Positions 27,801 to 42,800 of a stretch of 64,000 nucleotides of DNA are shown here, piece by piece; the stretch's first letter is position 1; every line of letters starts with the position of its first letter. Source of the DNA: Atopsyche davidsoni (lineage: Eukaryota; Arthropoda; Insecta; Trichoptera; Hydrobiosidae); the NCBI GenBank assembly GCA_022113835.1, contig JAILWY010000008.1, positions 2,410,001-2,474,000 of the forward strand, read 5' to 3'. The translations under genes and the position numbers were made by a program. The notes under the pieces were generated by a model. The model saw only the letters and a list, made by a program, of their open reading frames with translations. It was not told the origin of the DNA and made no database searches.

Positions 27801-30800
27801 GCCTGGTTTCAGCAGCTCGTAGTTCTAACCAACTACACAGCATTACCTTGGCGCCGTGAATATTTGGAATATGTTGATGCATGTCGGGGCTAACCCCATA
27901 ATTTTTTACGCTTCAGGTTGTCGTAGCGGATCCATTTTTCATCACCAGTGATGATACGATGCAAAAATGACTTCTTTTTGTGGCGTTCAAGCAGCATTTC
28001 CGAAATGCAAAATCGCCTTTCAACATCTCTCGGCTTCAATTCATGTGGCACCCAATTTCCTTGCTTTTGAATCATTTCCAATGCATTTAAGTGTCTTGAA
28101 ATTGTTGCTCAATCAACTCCCAATGATTCTGCGAGTTCAATATCGAGCAATGCCTCTAATTCTTCATCTTTGAATTTTTTGATTGACTTGGTTGTTCTTT
28201 GTCATCTTCATTGAAATCATTATTATTAAAGCGTCAAAACGAGTTCTCACACGTTTTTTGTGATAGAGCATGTTCACCATAAACTTATCACAGCAATCGG
28301 TGACTTTAAGCTGGTTTTTTCTTCCAATTAAAACAGAAAAGTAAAGCGTCCCGCAAATTGCGTTTTGTTGGTACAAAAGTTGACATGTTGAGAGCTCAAA
28401 AAAAATGTTGTATACACTTCAGCGATATGACATACACTGAAAACAATAGCGCAATAATGACGCTTAGTAAATCTGAAAAAAATTATGCACACACCTACAT
28501 TTTTAAACTATCGTGTCGAGTTGCTCAGTCTTCAATATTTGTTAAAAATGCAATTAGTATGAAATAATCTCGGAATTTTTCGTGTGTTGAAGTGGGACTC
28601 GTTGATGATGTAAACCATAGGTCCCCAAACTGTTTTGTCCTGTTGACCCCTTGTCGAGTTTTCCTGTTTTTCGTAGACCCCTGTCATGCTCATATATAAT
28701 TTTTATATTATAACATTCCTCAACATCTGATTTACAGGGTGCGCCATATTTTATTTCGGTATGTAAACATTAAATATCTTTGACATTTATCAACCCATTG
28801 ACTTGAATAAACATGTTTAGAAACAATAATTCAGTAAAATTTTAACCATGTTTCACACTAAAACAACGCGCTGAAATAGTGACGCTATACATTGAAAATA
28901 GTCGTTCAGTTGTGTTAACTCAACGTGCATATCGTTGAAAATATCGTGGCCAATATGGCCAATGGGATCCACTCTTGTAGACCCCCATTAACAGTTCGTG
29001 GACCTCTGAGGGTCGATATTGACCATTTTGGGAACCTATGATGTAAACGTTTAAGGTAGTCCCAAACGACTAAAGCATTGAAAAAAAAAATGACTTACTG
29101 TGCGGCACAACACAAACGAAATTACAGGATACTTATTTTGTTCTTATATGACCAGTTTAGCATTCTTTTGCTTATTTAATAGATCATAATAAATTTTTTG
29201 GACAATTCACATATATGCAATGAAAGTTTTTTGCTACTTTACAAACATATAGTAAAAAGTTTAAAAAAATATTGACTTAACCGAAATTATAAGTGTCCTT
29301 TACATTTTTCGTGATTCCTCAAACGACAATTCTTCTGAATAAACAAGAGGTTATGTCAATAAAATAAATTTTTTTTTTTCAACTTACTTGTTTAATCAAA
29401 TATTTAAACTATTTTCTAGTTTATAAACGAAAGTATACGAGATTAGTTTATTTATAATTTTGTATGTTTAGATCACTTGACGTGAATAGGTTTCAAAATT
29501 GATTATTTATTTTTAATATATAGTTTCTCAAAAGCATTTGATTGTAAACGATATTATAATAATTGATTAACACATTAATTCAATAATTGTACTCAGATGT
29601 AGAGCTTTCAGAGTGAAAATATGTATTTAAATGTTAAGGTTGGATTAGATATTTATTTTTAGTGATTATTTGTTCATAATTATTTATTTGATAATTGACT
29701 TTATAACTGGTCTGTGAAGCAGTTTTTTATACGTCAAAACAGTCAACATATCGTTTTAAATAAAAGTTACATCAAAAACAGTAAATCGTGCCCTATTTAT
29801 ACAATGCTAATTTATAGGTTTCTCAATGGTAGAGAGATATGGTAAAGATATCGCTGTAAGAAAATAAATGGTATAGATTGGTTCGACCACAGTCAGAAGG
29901 TTTACGTAAGAAAGGGTTGATAATCTGAATTGGGAGGGAGGATCACATCAGTGGATGGATGGATAGGGAACAAAAAGCTTCATCAAAGGAACGATGTCTT
30001 CAAACTGAAAAAGCTCAGTAGAGCTTTTAGGGTGTGTTTGATTAATAACATTTGAATATTCTGTAGAGTGAGTTGATTGCTATCTAGTTCGTAATTTCAT
30101 TAATTTCTTATTTAGTTAATACAGCCGATATATCGTGTGTTTTATTAATTATGTCTTTGTTCAATCAATTCTTGAATTTAAATGTCAATTCAATTTATTT
30201 ACATTCGAGACACTCTTTACAATAAGAACACTTGTGAAAATAGGCTTTTAATTAATGTATCGACATGCCTCTTTAAGATATAACGTCACTATTATTTACC
30301 TTTTTATTCAAAAGTAGAGAAATTTACAGTTGAGAAAATATTTTGAATTTTACCAAGTGGGAATGAATAATTTTTTTAATGAAATCATCATCTAGATATA
30401 CAAAAGCTACTGAAAGCATTCATGAGAGATCAAAATTAACTGACTTTTTATTTGTTAAATCTTATGAGATTATTTAAAACAATATTTAATAAGCAATGTT
30501 TGTTTATATGTAAAGATATAATTGATACTTACTTGAAATCTTTGATCTGACGTATATGTTAATATTCCTGCTGTGAGAATATGAAGATCCCTTTTTCGAA
30601 TCCACGACACCTGAAATAATAAAAACAGTTTATTTACTTATTTATATATATATATATAATTTTATTAATTATAAGATAATACTTTTAAAAAATTGCTAAA
30701 ATAACAATATTAAATTTGATTTTGGGTTAATTGCTCAAGGGGGTGTAAAAATATAGTTAGCGCTAAGTTATTAATCAATATTATGTAAATTTTTAGTCCG

Positions 30801-33800
30801 AACAAGAAAAACTGTAGTGGAATATTTACAAACAAACTTCTAATATTTTTCTTTCCACTATTACTCATCCGAGACGCCAGGACAGCGACATGATTTGTGG
30901 GAAGTTTATAAATATTTTTAAAATGTCATAACAGCTCATGAGACTTTTTTTTTTAAATACACCTTAAATTCATCACATAATTCAGATTACTTCTGAATTG
31001 ACTGAACAACATAAAACATACACTTAATCAAAAATTTATTAATTAACATCAGCTAATGTTTATTTAATTTACATAGTAATATTATTAGAGTTGATTCATA
31101 AAGACACAGATTCATATTCGATTCAATAAAACAACCTTGTATAAAATTAAGTTGGAGTCTTTTTGAGTATCTCAATAGGAAGATACTGAAGACATATTTA
31201 ATCAAAGGGATTTAGTTTAATTGTTTACTTGAACTTCAATGTGGCTTTCTAATAGGGTTATATATAAAATTTATATGACTAACGTTTGTGTTTCTTTTAT
31301 ATTGCTTTACAAGTAAAATAAGTTTTTCTTTGATACTAAAAAACTGCGCTGTTGAAAGATTACATGAATTGCTGAAGGTTTATTGTGTGCAGTGATTTTT
31401 CATAATCCGGATAACATATCTGAAAGAACCATGTTACATGGCAGTCTCTGAAGATTTTCACGAATTTTCCACATACATTTCCAGCACGGTGATAAATCAG
31501 GATGGAGACTCCACATCCGGTTGGGAAAAATAATCTGACTTGACAAAATATGAGTTCCGGCTTGATATATTGTATTATTAGCTACATTATTATTTTTGTA
31601 AATTTTCTATGGATAGTTCAAGTTTGTTTGTTTCACAAGAATAATAAATAAATAATTTAATATTTATCACATTTTAAGTACACATTTATCCGAGAGAGGT
31701 TTTTTTATTTTTGTATCTATGGTATTAGATGAAAGTAAGTGATAATTTTTACATTGTTTTTATAATAACACCTGCTACTTTTTATTGCTTATACTAAGGA
31801 GAGATTTATTTTTATTTTTTAAACTTTCCTTTTACAATGACAAGAGATTACCAAATAACTATGGGAGTGAAAGTTTTTTTCCTTTCAAAGGCATTGTCAA
31901 TCTTTTTTGATAGTAACTAAAATTATAAGCAATTGTTTGAAGTTTTTAGTGTTTTATCTGTAACAGTTAATTAATTAAAAGCACTTTGACTACACAAATA
32001 AGAGAGCAAATTATGAAAATTAATAATTGTACTAAATTCATAGATCTCTGGAATCTTGGTTGAGAGAAAGTTTTTTGTCAGACAGTTTACTTTGACGTAC
32101 CTTCATTTATGATTTATTCAGTCATTGAAAACGAGTGTTCAAAGAAGATTTCAGATTCATTTAATCAACAAATAATATAATAAATACCTGATATCATAAA
32201 AAAACGGGTTTTTCAATTATATTTCTCCACAAATGTATACATAAAACTCTTTATTTTATCGCGTAAAAAGTGGTTTTCACACAAATTGAATATTCAATAA
32301 AAATATGTTTTTCAAACTAAATATTATTTCAGTAATTGAAAACCAATTTAAATACTCATTTCCTGATATTTTACGTTCAATAAAAAAACTTTCTTCAAAA
32401 CAGCTTTCAAGTTATCTCATTATTCTTTTGATATGAAAATAGTATAAAACTTCAGCATAAAAATAATTATCGGACTAAAGGTATTAAAATGAACTGGGCT
32501 TATCGTAATGTTCAATATGTAAAACTTTACTCTCTCAGTACAATTAATTGTTACATTTTTTTTTCAGATATTGATCTTGTTCAACATATAATATTTCATT
32601 TCACAATTTATCCATTAACTTATGAAGCGATTTACGATTTATAGCTCTTCATATTATAATAATTTATTTATAAAATTGCAATTCAATAAATAATAAGTAC
32701 TGTGAGAGCTTTTTAAATGCAATAGCACTTATGATAAATGTCATAATGTAATAGTCATTTGACTTGAAACTATTTATTTTAAAGATTTAATTTTTTTTTA
32801 ATATTTTCCCAGTATCGCCAACAACGCGTGCCAAAATATTATGGAGTCAAAATATTCCTTAAGTAACTTATTTTTTTTCTTCTCGACTTTACACGCAAAA
32901 TATTCCGTCTAGTGGTAGGTGTACGTTCGCAGTTTTTCGTATAATTTCGTCCCAGAAATTCTCATGATTTATTCTTTATGGGAGAAACTTCGTCACAACC
33001 ATCTATAACTTTTCCGAGCAAACAAACAGTTTAATTTTTCTTTTCATTCAGGAATATTTTCATCCCCGAATCTGAGAGCCGCGAGGGGTGGGAATGGGGT
33101 CACGTCTGTGTGGACATCAATTCAACTCCTCGGAATGTCTCTGACGCGCCTGAAGTATGGATATTGTCTAGTTTTTTTAAATATTATTTCCCGTGGCTCA
33201 TTTTGCTGACACTCATTTTAAGTTATTATAAAATTGTTTTTCTAAAAACTTGCTAAAAATGCTACTCTCTAGATTTCATCATCCACTACTGTCCGTTACT
33301 TCTATTAACTTTACTCCACTATGTAGAACCGCATCATATAGACCAGAGGTTCCCAAAGTGGTCAATATCGACCCCCAGGGGTCGATTCCGCCCAGCACAC
33401 GAAAAATTAAATTGGGGGTCCATGAACTGTAAATGGTGGTCTACTAGGGTGGATCCCATTTATGCAGGTCATCACCAAAATACCACAGTGGATTATCAAT
33501 CTATACGGTGACATTGAAGAATCGGAAGTCATACTTCAAGAATAACTGATTAAAATAAACACTAATAAAGAACTGAAGGTGCAGTTTAGAAAGGGATATC
33601 AGCAATTTTGGCTTCAGAGAGACATACCTGCTATTTATCCTGCATTATGGACTATCGCAAGAAGGTTTTTGATTGCTTTACCATCTTCATTCATCGTGGA
33701 ATAAAGTTTCAGTGCGGTTGCCATTCTTCTTACAAAAAAAGAAATAGATTGGAAATTTAAGGTTAAATATGACATATTTGAAGCCAAATATTGAAAATTT

Positions 33801-36800
33801 GCCATCAATGCATCAGACCCAACCCTTCCATTAAAAGTATTGATTTTTTAGGTGAATGTTACTATATATGCATTTAGTATGTTTTTATTTAAAAAAAATA
33901 TACAATAAAAACAGACCCCTGTTTTACGGATTTCGGATACAACGGACAAAAAATCCGGTCAAATGCAAAAATTCAATATTAGCAAGGGTCTACGAAAAAC
34001 TGGAAAACTCGACAAGGGGTCAACGGGACAAAAAGTTTGAGAGCCTCTGATATAAACCTTGGTTATATTCTATTTTTTTTGTTTTAATCTTTATTTAAGT
34101 ATAAATAAATACAAAATAAAATTATAAATTGATAATGTATTAGAAAATACAAGAAAAAAGTTTACATTCATAGAAACCTTGTATTTAATTAAGACTCATA
34201 TAAACATATAAGCTCTTTTGTCTACTTAGTGTAAATGCCATCAATTCTATGATTAGTTTGTTTGATTTATATAATTTAAATTGGATCAATATTTTTAAAA
34301 ATATAAAATTAACGCAAGTATTATATGATAAAATTGATATTCGACATATTGAATTTGACTGTCATGGTTGATTATACAAAAACGTCAAAATACGAAAGGA
34401 CTCAATTTTTTAAAAGTAGATTTTAAAGTTTTCAGAGTGACAAAATAATAACCTTTATAAAAAATATATGCGAAGATCGCAAAGAAAAAGACTTGATAAT
34501 CGAGTGGGCGAGTTTCTGAAAAATTGGATTGTTTTGTGAAGTCGGATTTTGTTTTATAAAGTAATTGAATCCGAGCACGAGCCAGATAGCCGAGTCGTGT
34601 CCTTAATCTAGAAATACTAATGAATATTTAATACCTTATAAATTTTACAGATAATGGCGTTAAAGTCCTGAAACTAAATAATAAAAAAGCCTCTGGAGAA
34701 AAGCTTTATCTAATAAGGCATCAACTATTTAAACTAACTTTGTTTACGAGAGAAGTATGCTTTTATAAAAAATATATTTCATATGCATAAATATATATAA
34801 TTAAGTATACTTTTATAAAAATATATTAAACATAAAATGTTTATAGATAATTGACTAGGAGATTACGAACAATTTTGAATATGAGTACTTGAAGAACTCC
34901 TAGAAAGTTGATGAAAGTTCTCACGATCAAAAAATATGTATGTTATTTGATGGGACTGAAAAAGTTCTATAATATATATATATATATATATAAATAAATA
35001 TAAAGAATCCTACGTACAAATAAAATTTTAAATAACAAGGGTTAAATTATTTATAGATAGAGACCCCACAAAATTGATCTCCCCTGGGTAGGTTCAATGA
35101 CCGCAAGATAAATAAAATTTTCCCTTCAGAAACATCAGGTCTGAAGCTGTAACTGTAGACACTACCAAATTTATTGCTGAAAGTAAAATTTATAATAAAT
35201 TATGTTTCTATAGAATCAAGTTCTTCTCAAGCTTATTTTAACCTGTGAAAACAGTTAAAATTTAATTGTGCTGAAAAGCAATCGGATATGCTTGAAAGTA
35301 TAAAATTTATTTGAAAAGTTTATTAACCTAAAGTACGACGCATATAATTATATCATAATAATATAAAATCGTTATAGGTTCAAATTCATACTTATTTACA
35401 GTGAAATAGTTAATTTGGCCCAGAATTACGATAGCAGTTGAAATGTGGGTTTAATTTCATGGTGTTACAAAAAATATTGTTTATTTTATTTATACATGTG
35501 CCAATTGATTACATAAAAAATACGGTTTTTCTATATATATGTGAAATAAGAGTTTTATATATTTAAAGTTAAATATTTATGCACTTAATTCTAGAAGTAT
35601 ATTTTTTGCTTAAACAATTATATGTCCTCATTTTAATTTAGGATACAAATTTATCAAATGTCTTAATTTTTCTAGACCTATCATAAATCGTCATTGTTTC
35701 TGTTAATATACATTATTCTAGAAATAATACAACAAGTAACTTATCTTTTGTGTAAATTCTTGTTTTTAATTTAATCAAATGTATTGTTACAAATTTTAAT
35801 AATTTTAATAATAATTTTATTCTGTTTTGTGTAGTAACTCAAAAATTTGTATTAGAGCTTTAGTACACTGAAAGAGTTAAAAACGTTTATGTTTATATTC
35901 CACTACATAATTACAATACCTGTGGCTTTTAATTTAAACCAAATTTTTATCTTTTAATGAGTTTCACATTTCCAAGCACATTGTTCTCTCCTATTCAAAC
36001 TACACATTACGCATATTATAATTCTTATAAAAACCTTTGCTAGATATTTCCACCCCCAGATCAGCATTTATGCTATGACATGCTTTGTATATGAAACGCG
36101 AATTATTTTTCAGGTGAATAGGATACGGTAACTGTAATGTTTATTATTTTAATAAATTATCTATCGCTGGTTATTCTTTGTGGATGGAATGGGTCCCACT
36201 AATTAAAAAGCATTGTTTACACAGTTTGAAAAGCAAGCTTAGAAACGTCTCCGGCAGATCGTTTTCCGCCTACAAAGGTACAAAGTAGAGTTTTGTGTTA
36301 CAAAACGAAGGCGCAACCTTCGCGAACACGTGGAGAGCTTTTTTTAGGTCCTCTTAAATATATTTGTATCGGAGCAACAGCGTTGAAAATACCCCGAAAC
36401 GATCGCATCCCCTAATTCGCAGAATAAATCAAGAAAAAAAAACATCCCTTAAAACAAAGATATAATTCTGTAAACGTAGAAAACTTTGTCGAGATACTCG
36501 CTTCTTCTTCCGACATCAGGAGCGTTCCGAATAAATGGTCTTGATAAATAACATAAAGGCCATAGAATGTCCGCATGATTGGTCGAAGAGTTTCTGTACT
36601 TTTTCCATATATTTTCGGGAAAAAATAAGCGACGCAACTTTCCTTAACTCTTTACAGGGCCGATATAATATTTTCAAATCAGTTTATTCAAAAAAATATT
36701 TCAACATCTCTATACGCAAACATATAGAAATATATATGAAATTTAAAAAAGAAATTGTAGCAAAATACCTAAGAGATAACATTTTTTTTGGTTTCTAAGT

Positions 36801-39800
36801 GCTTTTAAATTTGAGAGATTTTTCAGTCTGAATAAATAAGTCTAAATAGCCAAAACCACTCACAGACATAAATTGTTGAGATTTCATGAAGAACAAATTG
36901 AATATCTGCCAATTGAGCTTGTACATACGTATTTAATTTGATATATTAAAATATAATTTTATTGTATTTTTTTATTGATGAGAACTCTTGCATAAATAAA
37001 AAATAAATTTAAATATCTTATATTTAGACGATTTAACATATCGCTTATAAATATAAAATAATATTTTTTTAAAATATTATTATTCAATTAAACTTAAACC
37101 TAATTCGTTGAAAATACTGCATAAAATAAAATTAACCCTTCATTAACTTGGGATAAATATTATGCTTAAAAAGATGTATTCTGAAAAGGGTTAAATACGT
37201 TGTCGAATCAATCGTCCTGAGATTCGATATTTATTCTTCGGTATAAAAAGAGTTAAGGAATAATAAAGAGAAATAATGATCCTCGGTGTATATAAATGAA
37301 AATAGCAAAAAAATACATGAATAAAACATAGTTTATTCCTGCAGAGAATGTTTGTTTATTCAATATCTCCTACAAAAATGTAGGGCCATCCCCTTCATGA
37401 GAGCCTGAAATGAGAGGGTATTTTAATGTAAGGATCTTTTCCGTTAGTTGGAAGGGTAATATAACACAATGCCACCCCTAACAATATGAAAAAAAAGTAA
37501 GATTTTTCACACCTTTTTGCTGGGAAATATTTTTTATTATTTGAAAAATTACCCAACAAATCCCTGACAGTTAGGTACTCGTGTTTTTAAAAAGAAAAAT
37601 GAATAAATTCAGAATATACAAAAAATATTATTGTTGAAAATAACGTTATCTATTGAGTGATTTATTAACAGTTTTTTTAAACATTTGTATTATAAATAAT
37701 GTATATTTTTAAATGCGTCTTTCGCTATTTGATTAAAACGAATTTTTTTACATAAATGTGGTATCTTTGATTTATAATTAAATATAACTAAATATTTGCT
37801 TTATTTCTAAAATATTGGTTATTATTTGATTGTCATTGATACGTAAATTATGTTTGTTTAAATTTTTTTTTAAATTATTTTTTTAACTAATCATTTTTGT
37901 GGAAAAATATTAAAATGGAATTCCACTAAGTACTCCCAGTCAAAAATATTGAATTCTAATAATTTTTTCTAAGAATATAATCTCTTTTTATGTGAATGTA
38001 TTTCACAACAAATCTGAATAGTTAAAAACTAGGCGATGACGAACAATTTTTGTGAGTTTGATATGTTTTGACTCAATTATTTTGACATTAAAAATATCAA
38101 ATTATCCCTTACAGCACTGAGGTTTCTATTTCTATATTTACCATGCTAAAAATACTATCACTCCAGTTTCAGAACTGCAGTGATATAATTCAACAGAATG
38201 AACTGCAAAACCCGAAATATGAAGTTGATAAATTCAGAGTCGTTTTTTGTGTGAATCTATTATATAAATGAACTTTATTTTAGGTTTGTATATTAAAGTA
38301 TGCCAACTTTTCGAAAGGCAATATAGATTATTTTGAATTTTTTTTTTGAGTGAATGACCAAAAAGTTTAAATCCATCGACAGTAAAAATTCATTTATGTT
38401 TCTTTTAATATCAATTTTTTTTTAAATCACGTTGAATACATAATTATTTCCTTTGCAACTAAAGCAATCAGAAGAATGTGAGTTTTTTCAGGCTCTTGGC
38501 TGTCTGTGGAGTGTCTCGCCGCAGTTTCAGGAAGCCTGAAGCGTCGCTTGCGCTGATTGCTGGGCTTTCAGGAGGCTTTGCATTATTTTGTATTATTTTT
38601 CTGCTTTGTCACTGTCGACGCGAGCTTTTTAATTTGACGGCTTTGACTTGTGTGTCTCTGTTTAATGCCGTTTTATCATTTAATCGCTGCAATGTTTTAT
38701 TCATTGTTTGATCTGAACTGGATGAATGTGTTTTTTTATCGGAATAGCTACTTTTGTGTTAACGAAATATGCTTTTTTAGTAAATAAATAATCATGAAAA
38801 CTGTTGATATTTTAGGAATAAATATTAAAATATTTGAGTACTATCAAATTATTAATATATAGACAGCAGCTACTCCCGCTTTTTGTATATGGTTTACACT
38901 ACATAGACGATAAAGTTGAGAATATTTTTTAAAACTGTCAATCAAAACTGGTGTTACATTAACCCACTTCTGCTTTTAATTTGAGTTTTCGTTAAACCAT
39001 ACATATTTTCTCAATATATACAATCAAAGACAGACACGGATAAAAATGAGGTTTCTAGCGTTATATAACAGCAAAGGTCTCTTATATCTTTGTGAATTGC
39101 CTTTTTTCGAACATTACCATCAACTCAAATTAAAATGCTTAATTCAGTGTTATCAGGAATGTTTTCATTTGAAGTTAAAAAAAACTCAATTTTGAATTAG
39201 ATCTTCTGTTGCTAGGAATCCAGATATCCCTGAAGTTGGTAAACTAAAGTATAAATCAAAGTCAACGTCCGAAATAGTTTAATGCAATTCCAATTATCTC
39301 ACCTAGGAAATACCTGCGAAATAAATATCAGAAGATGGGAATTATAAACGTTTCCGCTTTCTCATGGGACGTTGGAGCTCCATATATGGTGTAATACGAA
39401 ATGTTGGTAAAGTTTGGCAGCTGCTGGAGAAGCCTCCGGGCCTTCCGGCGTATTCATCCCCCGGGAATCGAAGGCTTTTTCGACTAAGTAACCCCCTTAT
39501 AATGAGCGCAGTTGTAAAGTAATCACGGTCTACCTAGGGTCAGATAGTTTGCTAATTAACCCTATTCGTTGTAGTTTTATTAGTTGTACATGATTTCCGG
39601 GCGGAATAAAGTTAAATTGGGATCCACAATAAGACTTAACTAGTAATTTATCATTCACGCTGACAATATTATTAAACCACACGAATGTTTTGAAAACGAG
39701 CGAAATAATCTTAATAAGCAATTGAATAAATATATAAGCGATACGAAAAGTGATTGACACATTTAATTTAAAAATCACATCATAACTCAGTGTCTAGCAC

Positions 39801-42800
39801 TTGTGCCTTTCTATAGTATTATAGAATTGATACAAAAACACAGAAAAAAATATAAAAATAACATTTGTCTATAAGATTTTACATGTTGTAATAAAAAAAT
39901 TTAAATATTGGAGATGTATAAAACATGACAACATAAATTTAAGATAAAATTTCGAAAAACTACTGTTTTCTGTATATTTAGTGAAAAGTTAGAGTATCTA
40001 AGAATTACGTATAAATAATGTTACAAATTAAACGCGATTAGTATCTGCATTTTTTTAAAACCATGCCAGAAGTCAACTTTTCAGTTTTATATGTCAAATG
40101 GAAAATGTCTTAAACAATTTTTTCTAGGATTCATATGTTAACCCCTACGGTCCATTCAATATCTGAAGATGTTGAATCACGTTTGTCAAACTTGATAAAG
40201 TACGACTATTTGTAAAATACTGCACCCATCTTTGAAGCTTTTTTATACATATAACTATCGTAAAAATAGATATATAATATCTCTATATTTTCAGCCTTTA
40301 AAAACATACTCTTAAACAGTTTATTTCAATTCTAACTTAGCAAAATTAAAATATTATACTGGCGTTTATCATTTTAAAAACATAGGTTAAACTATTCCAA
40401 AATCATTTTATTTACGCTTTACGATTATTTTAGGTTTAGTTGTTTTTTTTTGTTTACTTACAGAACTTTTGAGATTTCTTAGATGCTCTGCTGTTTGGTG
40501 TTATTTATTTTCTGATCATTAAAAAAAGACACAGAAGTCTTAATTTAGGTAAGGTTAGGTTAGATTAGGTTTGGTAAGGTTGATGAAAATGAGTACTGCC
40601 CTTTTCAAACAAAAATGTCGTAAAAAGTGTGGTGTAAAATAAATATGAATTTTTGCAAAATCTGCCTATTTTTTTTTTTAAATCTTAACATTAAGTTATA
40701 TATTATATTATGAGAAACAAATATTGGTTTTCAACATGTTTTATGAAATAAACACAGTGTTTTTTTTAATATACTAATTAAGTCATCAAAAAGCAGACTG
40801 ACATGTGAATTTGGTCAAAAGTATTTCAAATGATGATGAGAACAGTATTATATTTACTTAACCTTTTTTTTCACGTACAGTATTATTTGAAACGCTTAAA
40901 AAGCTACTAATTTGAACTCTGCTTTAGTTTTTGCTCTGAAAATCTGATAACGCTAAATTCAACACACAAAAAAACACATGCGGAGCTGGTAGATAAATAA
41001 AGCAAGCAGATACCCAAACTATGTTATTAGGCACAATTTGGTCAAAGACATTTCAAATGATGATGTGAACAGTATTATAGCTTTTTTTCACGTACAGTAT
41101 TTTCAAAACGCTTAAAAAGCTACTAATTTGAACTCACCTTTCGTTTTTGCTCTGAAAATCTGATAACGCTAAATTATCACACAAAAAAACACTTGCGGAG
41201 CTGGTAGATAAATAAAGCAAGCAGATACCCAAACTATGTTATTAGGCACAATTTGGTCAAAGACATTTCAAATGATGATGTGAACAGTAATATTTACGTA
41301 AGCTTTTTTTTCACGTACAGTATTTTTCAAAACGCTTAAAAAGCTACTAATTTGAACTCTGCCTTCGTTTTTGCTCTGAAAATCTGATAACGCTAAATTC
41401 AACACACAAAAAAACACTTGCGGAGCTAGTAGATAAATAAAGCAAGCAAGTTCTTTATTTTGGCCCAAAACCCAGCGCCCGTGTCAGGAGTTCTATCTTA
41501 GGCTGTAATTCGGCTCGCGAGCTCGGCCCGAGCCAGCCTCCCTCGGGAGCGGGTGGATTATTTACAATACGGACAGAGCGCCGGGCTTATTTATCCAAAC
41601 TCAAATGTCAACTTTTTCAAGCGTTAAAGATCGAAAAAAGATTATAAAGAGGCGATTTGGAAGGGTTTCTTGCGATAGTGGTGCACGCTCGCGGTCGTAG
41701 GGCTCGTTAATCAAGCCACTCAGCGCCAGACAACTGCTGGTTCAGGGACTCTTATTTTTAATGTCTACAATAGCAAGTGTGTGTAGATACTTTGTTTTGA
41801 TGATGTCGATGAACTGTTAATATTTTAGCATGACCGGTTTCAACCAACGAACTTGGTCATCAGCATCTAAATGCAGAACAAAAAAGCCTTGTCCCTCAAA
41901 CAGATTAATATTTTTTTTTACAATCTAGTATTTATGTATAACCATTATTGAAAATATATATTTAAATAAATTGTTTTTTAAAAAATACTAAGAAATGAAT
42001 GATACGTTGGTATCATATGTGAAATCTAAATTATGCCTAATTTGAGTAGAATTTTTCATCAAACAAAATCAGGTACTAAAGTAAGGGCCTAAGTCTCATA
42101 CTCGAGTTTTTTTTTATCATTTTCTAGTGCGTTTTGCGAAAATTTGACAGCACTAATCAAAAAAAATTAAATGCAAAAAGTTAGATACATTCTTTCTACC
42201 GAACAGAATATTTTTTTTATTTCTTGAAAATTTACTTTTAATATGATAAATATGTGTTTTTCCGATTGAAGTGTAGGAATTTGGAGATTCGTCATGTCCC
42301 TGTTCTAAAAGTCTTAAACATTTTAAAGTCTTTTTTTTAATTGGAATTATAATATATTAACTCTGTGCGGTTTATTATTTTAAAAATTCCAAAAAAAAAA
42401 AACCTTTATATACTTTGGTTTTGAAAAGTCGTCATTTTATCCGATTTTCAACATCTTCAAGATTTTATTTTACCCTGAAAATGGACGATAATTAAATAAT
42501 CAAAAATAGATAAATATAATTCATAGTTTTTTCAATACTTTCAAAAATCAACTTTCGACATAAAAAAATAAAGCGACAATTAAATTAATTAAATGACACG
42601 ATTTCGCCAGGTAAAACGGTCTTTTTTGGACACCAAGCAAGGTTAGGTAGCAAGACCCTGAAGCCAAAATCTAAATAGATTGTTTTTAAATATTGATTAC
42701 TAATATGATTAGGCATATTTTTCACATATTCAAAATTATTCAAAGAAACTCTCAGAAAAATATCATAGTGACTTGAGTTTCTAAGAGTTTCTTTGAATCA

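Larger units (their letters stand above)
23184..30532 (-). other. dpr intron B-C, about 7.3 kb
   Basis: Contains a hAT-type element (23273..23832), a SINE-derived stretch (26140..26405), a mariner transposase pseudogene (27412..28378) and a chimeric hAT MITE (28616..29040). A GC-rich patch lies at 27040..27300. Stretches 23840..26130, 26720..27030 and 29050..30530 show only AT-rich sequence. Confidence 0.88.

Noticed and set aside
27448..27882. 144-codon minus-strand ORF as a host gene
   Set aside because: It is the C-terminal half of the broken mariner transposase with a frameshifted middle.
38478..38711. 77-codon ORF with a hydrophobic stretch resembling a membrane segment
   Set aside because: No start context, splice support or family resemblance; a GC-higher intronic patch can give this by chance.
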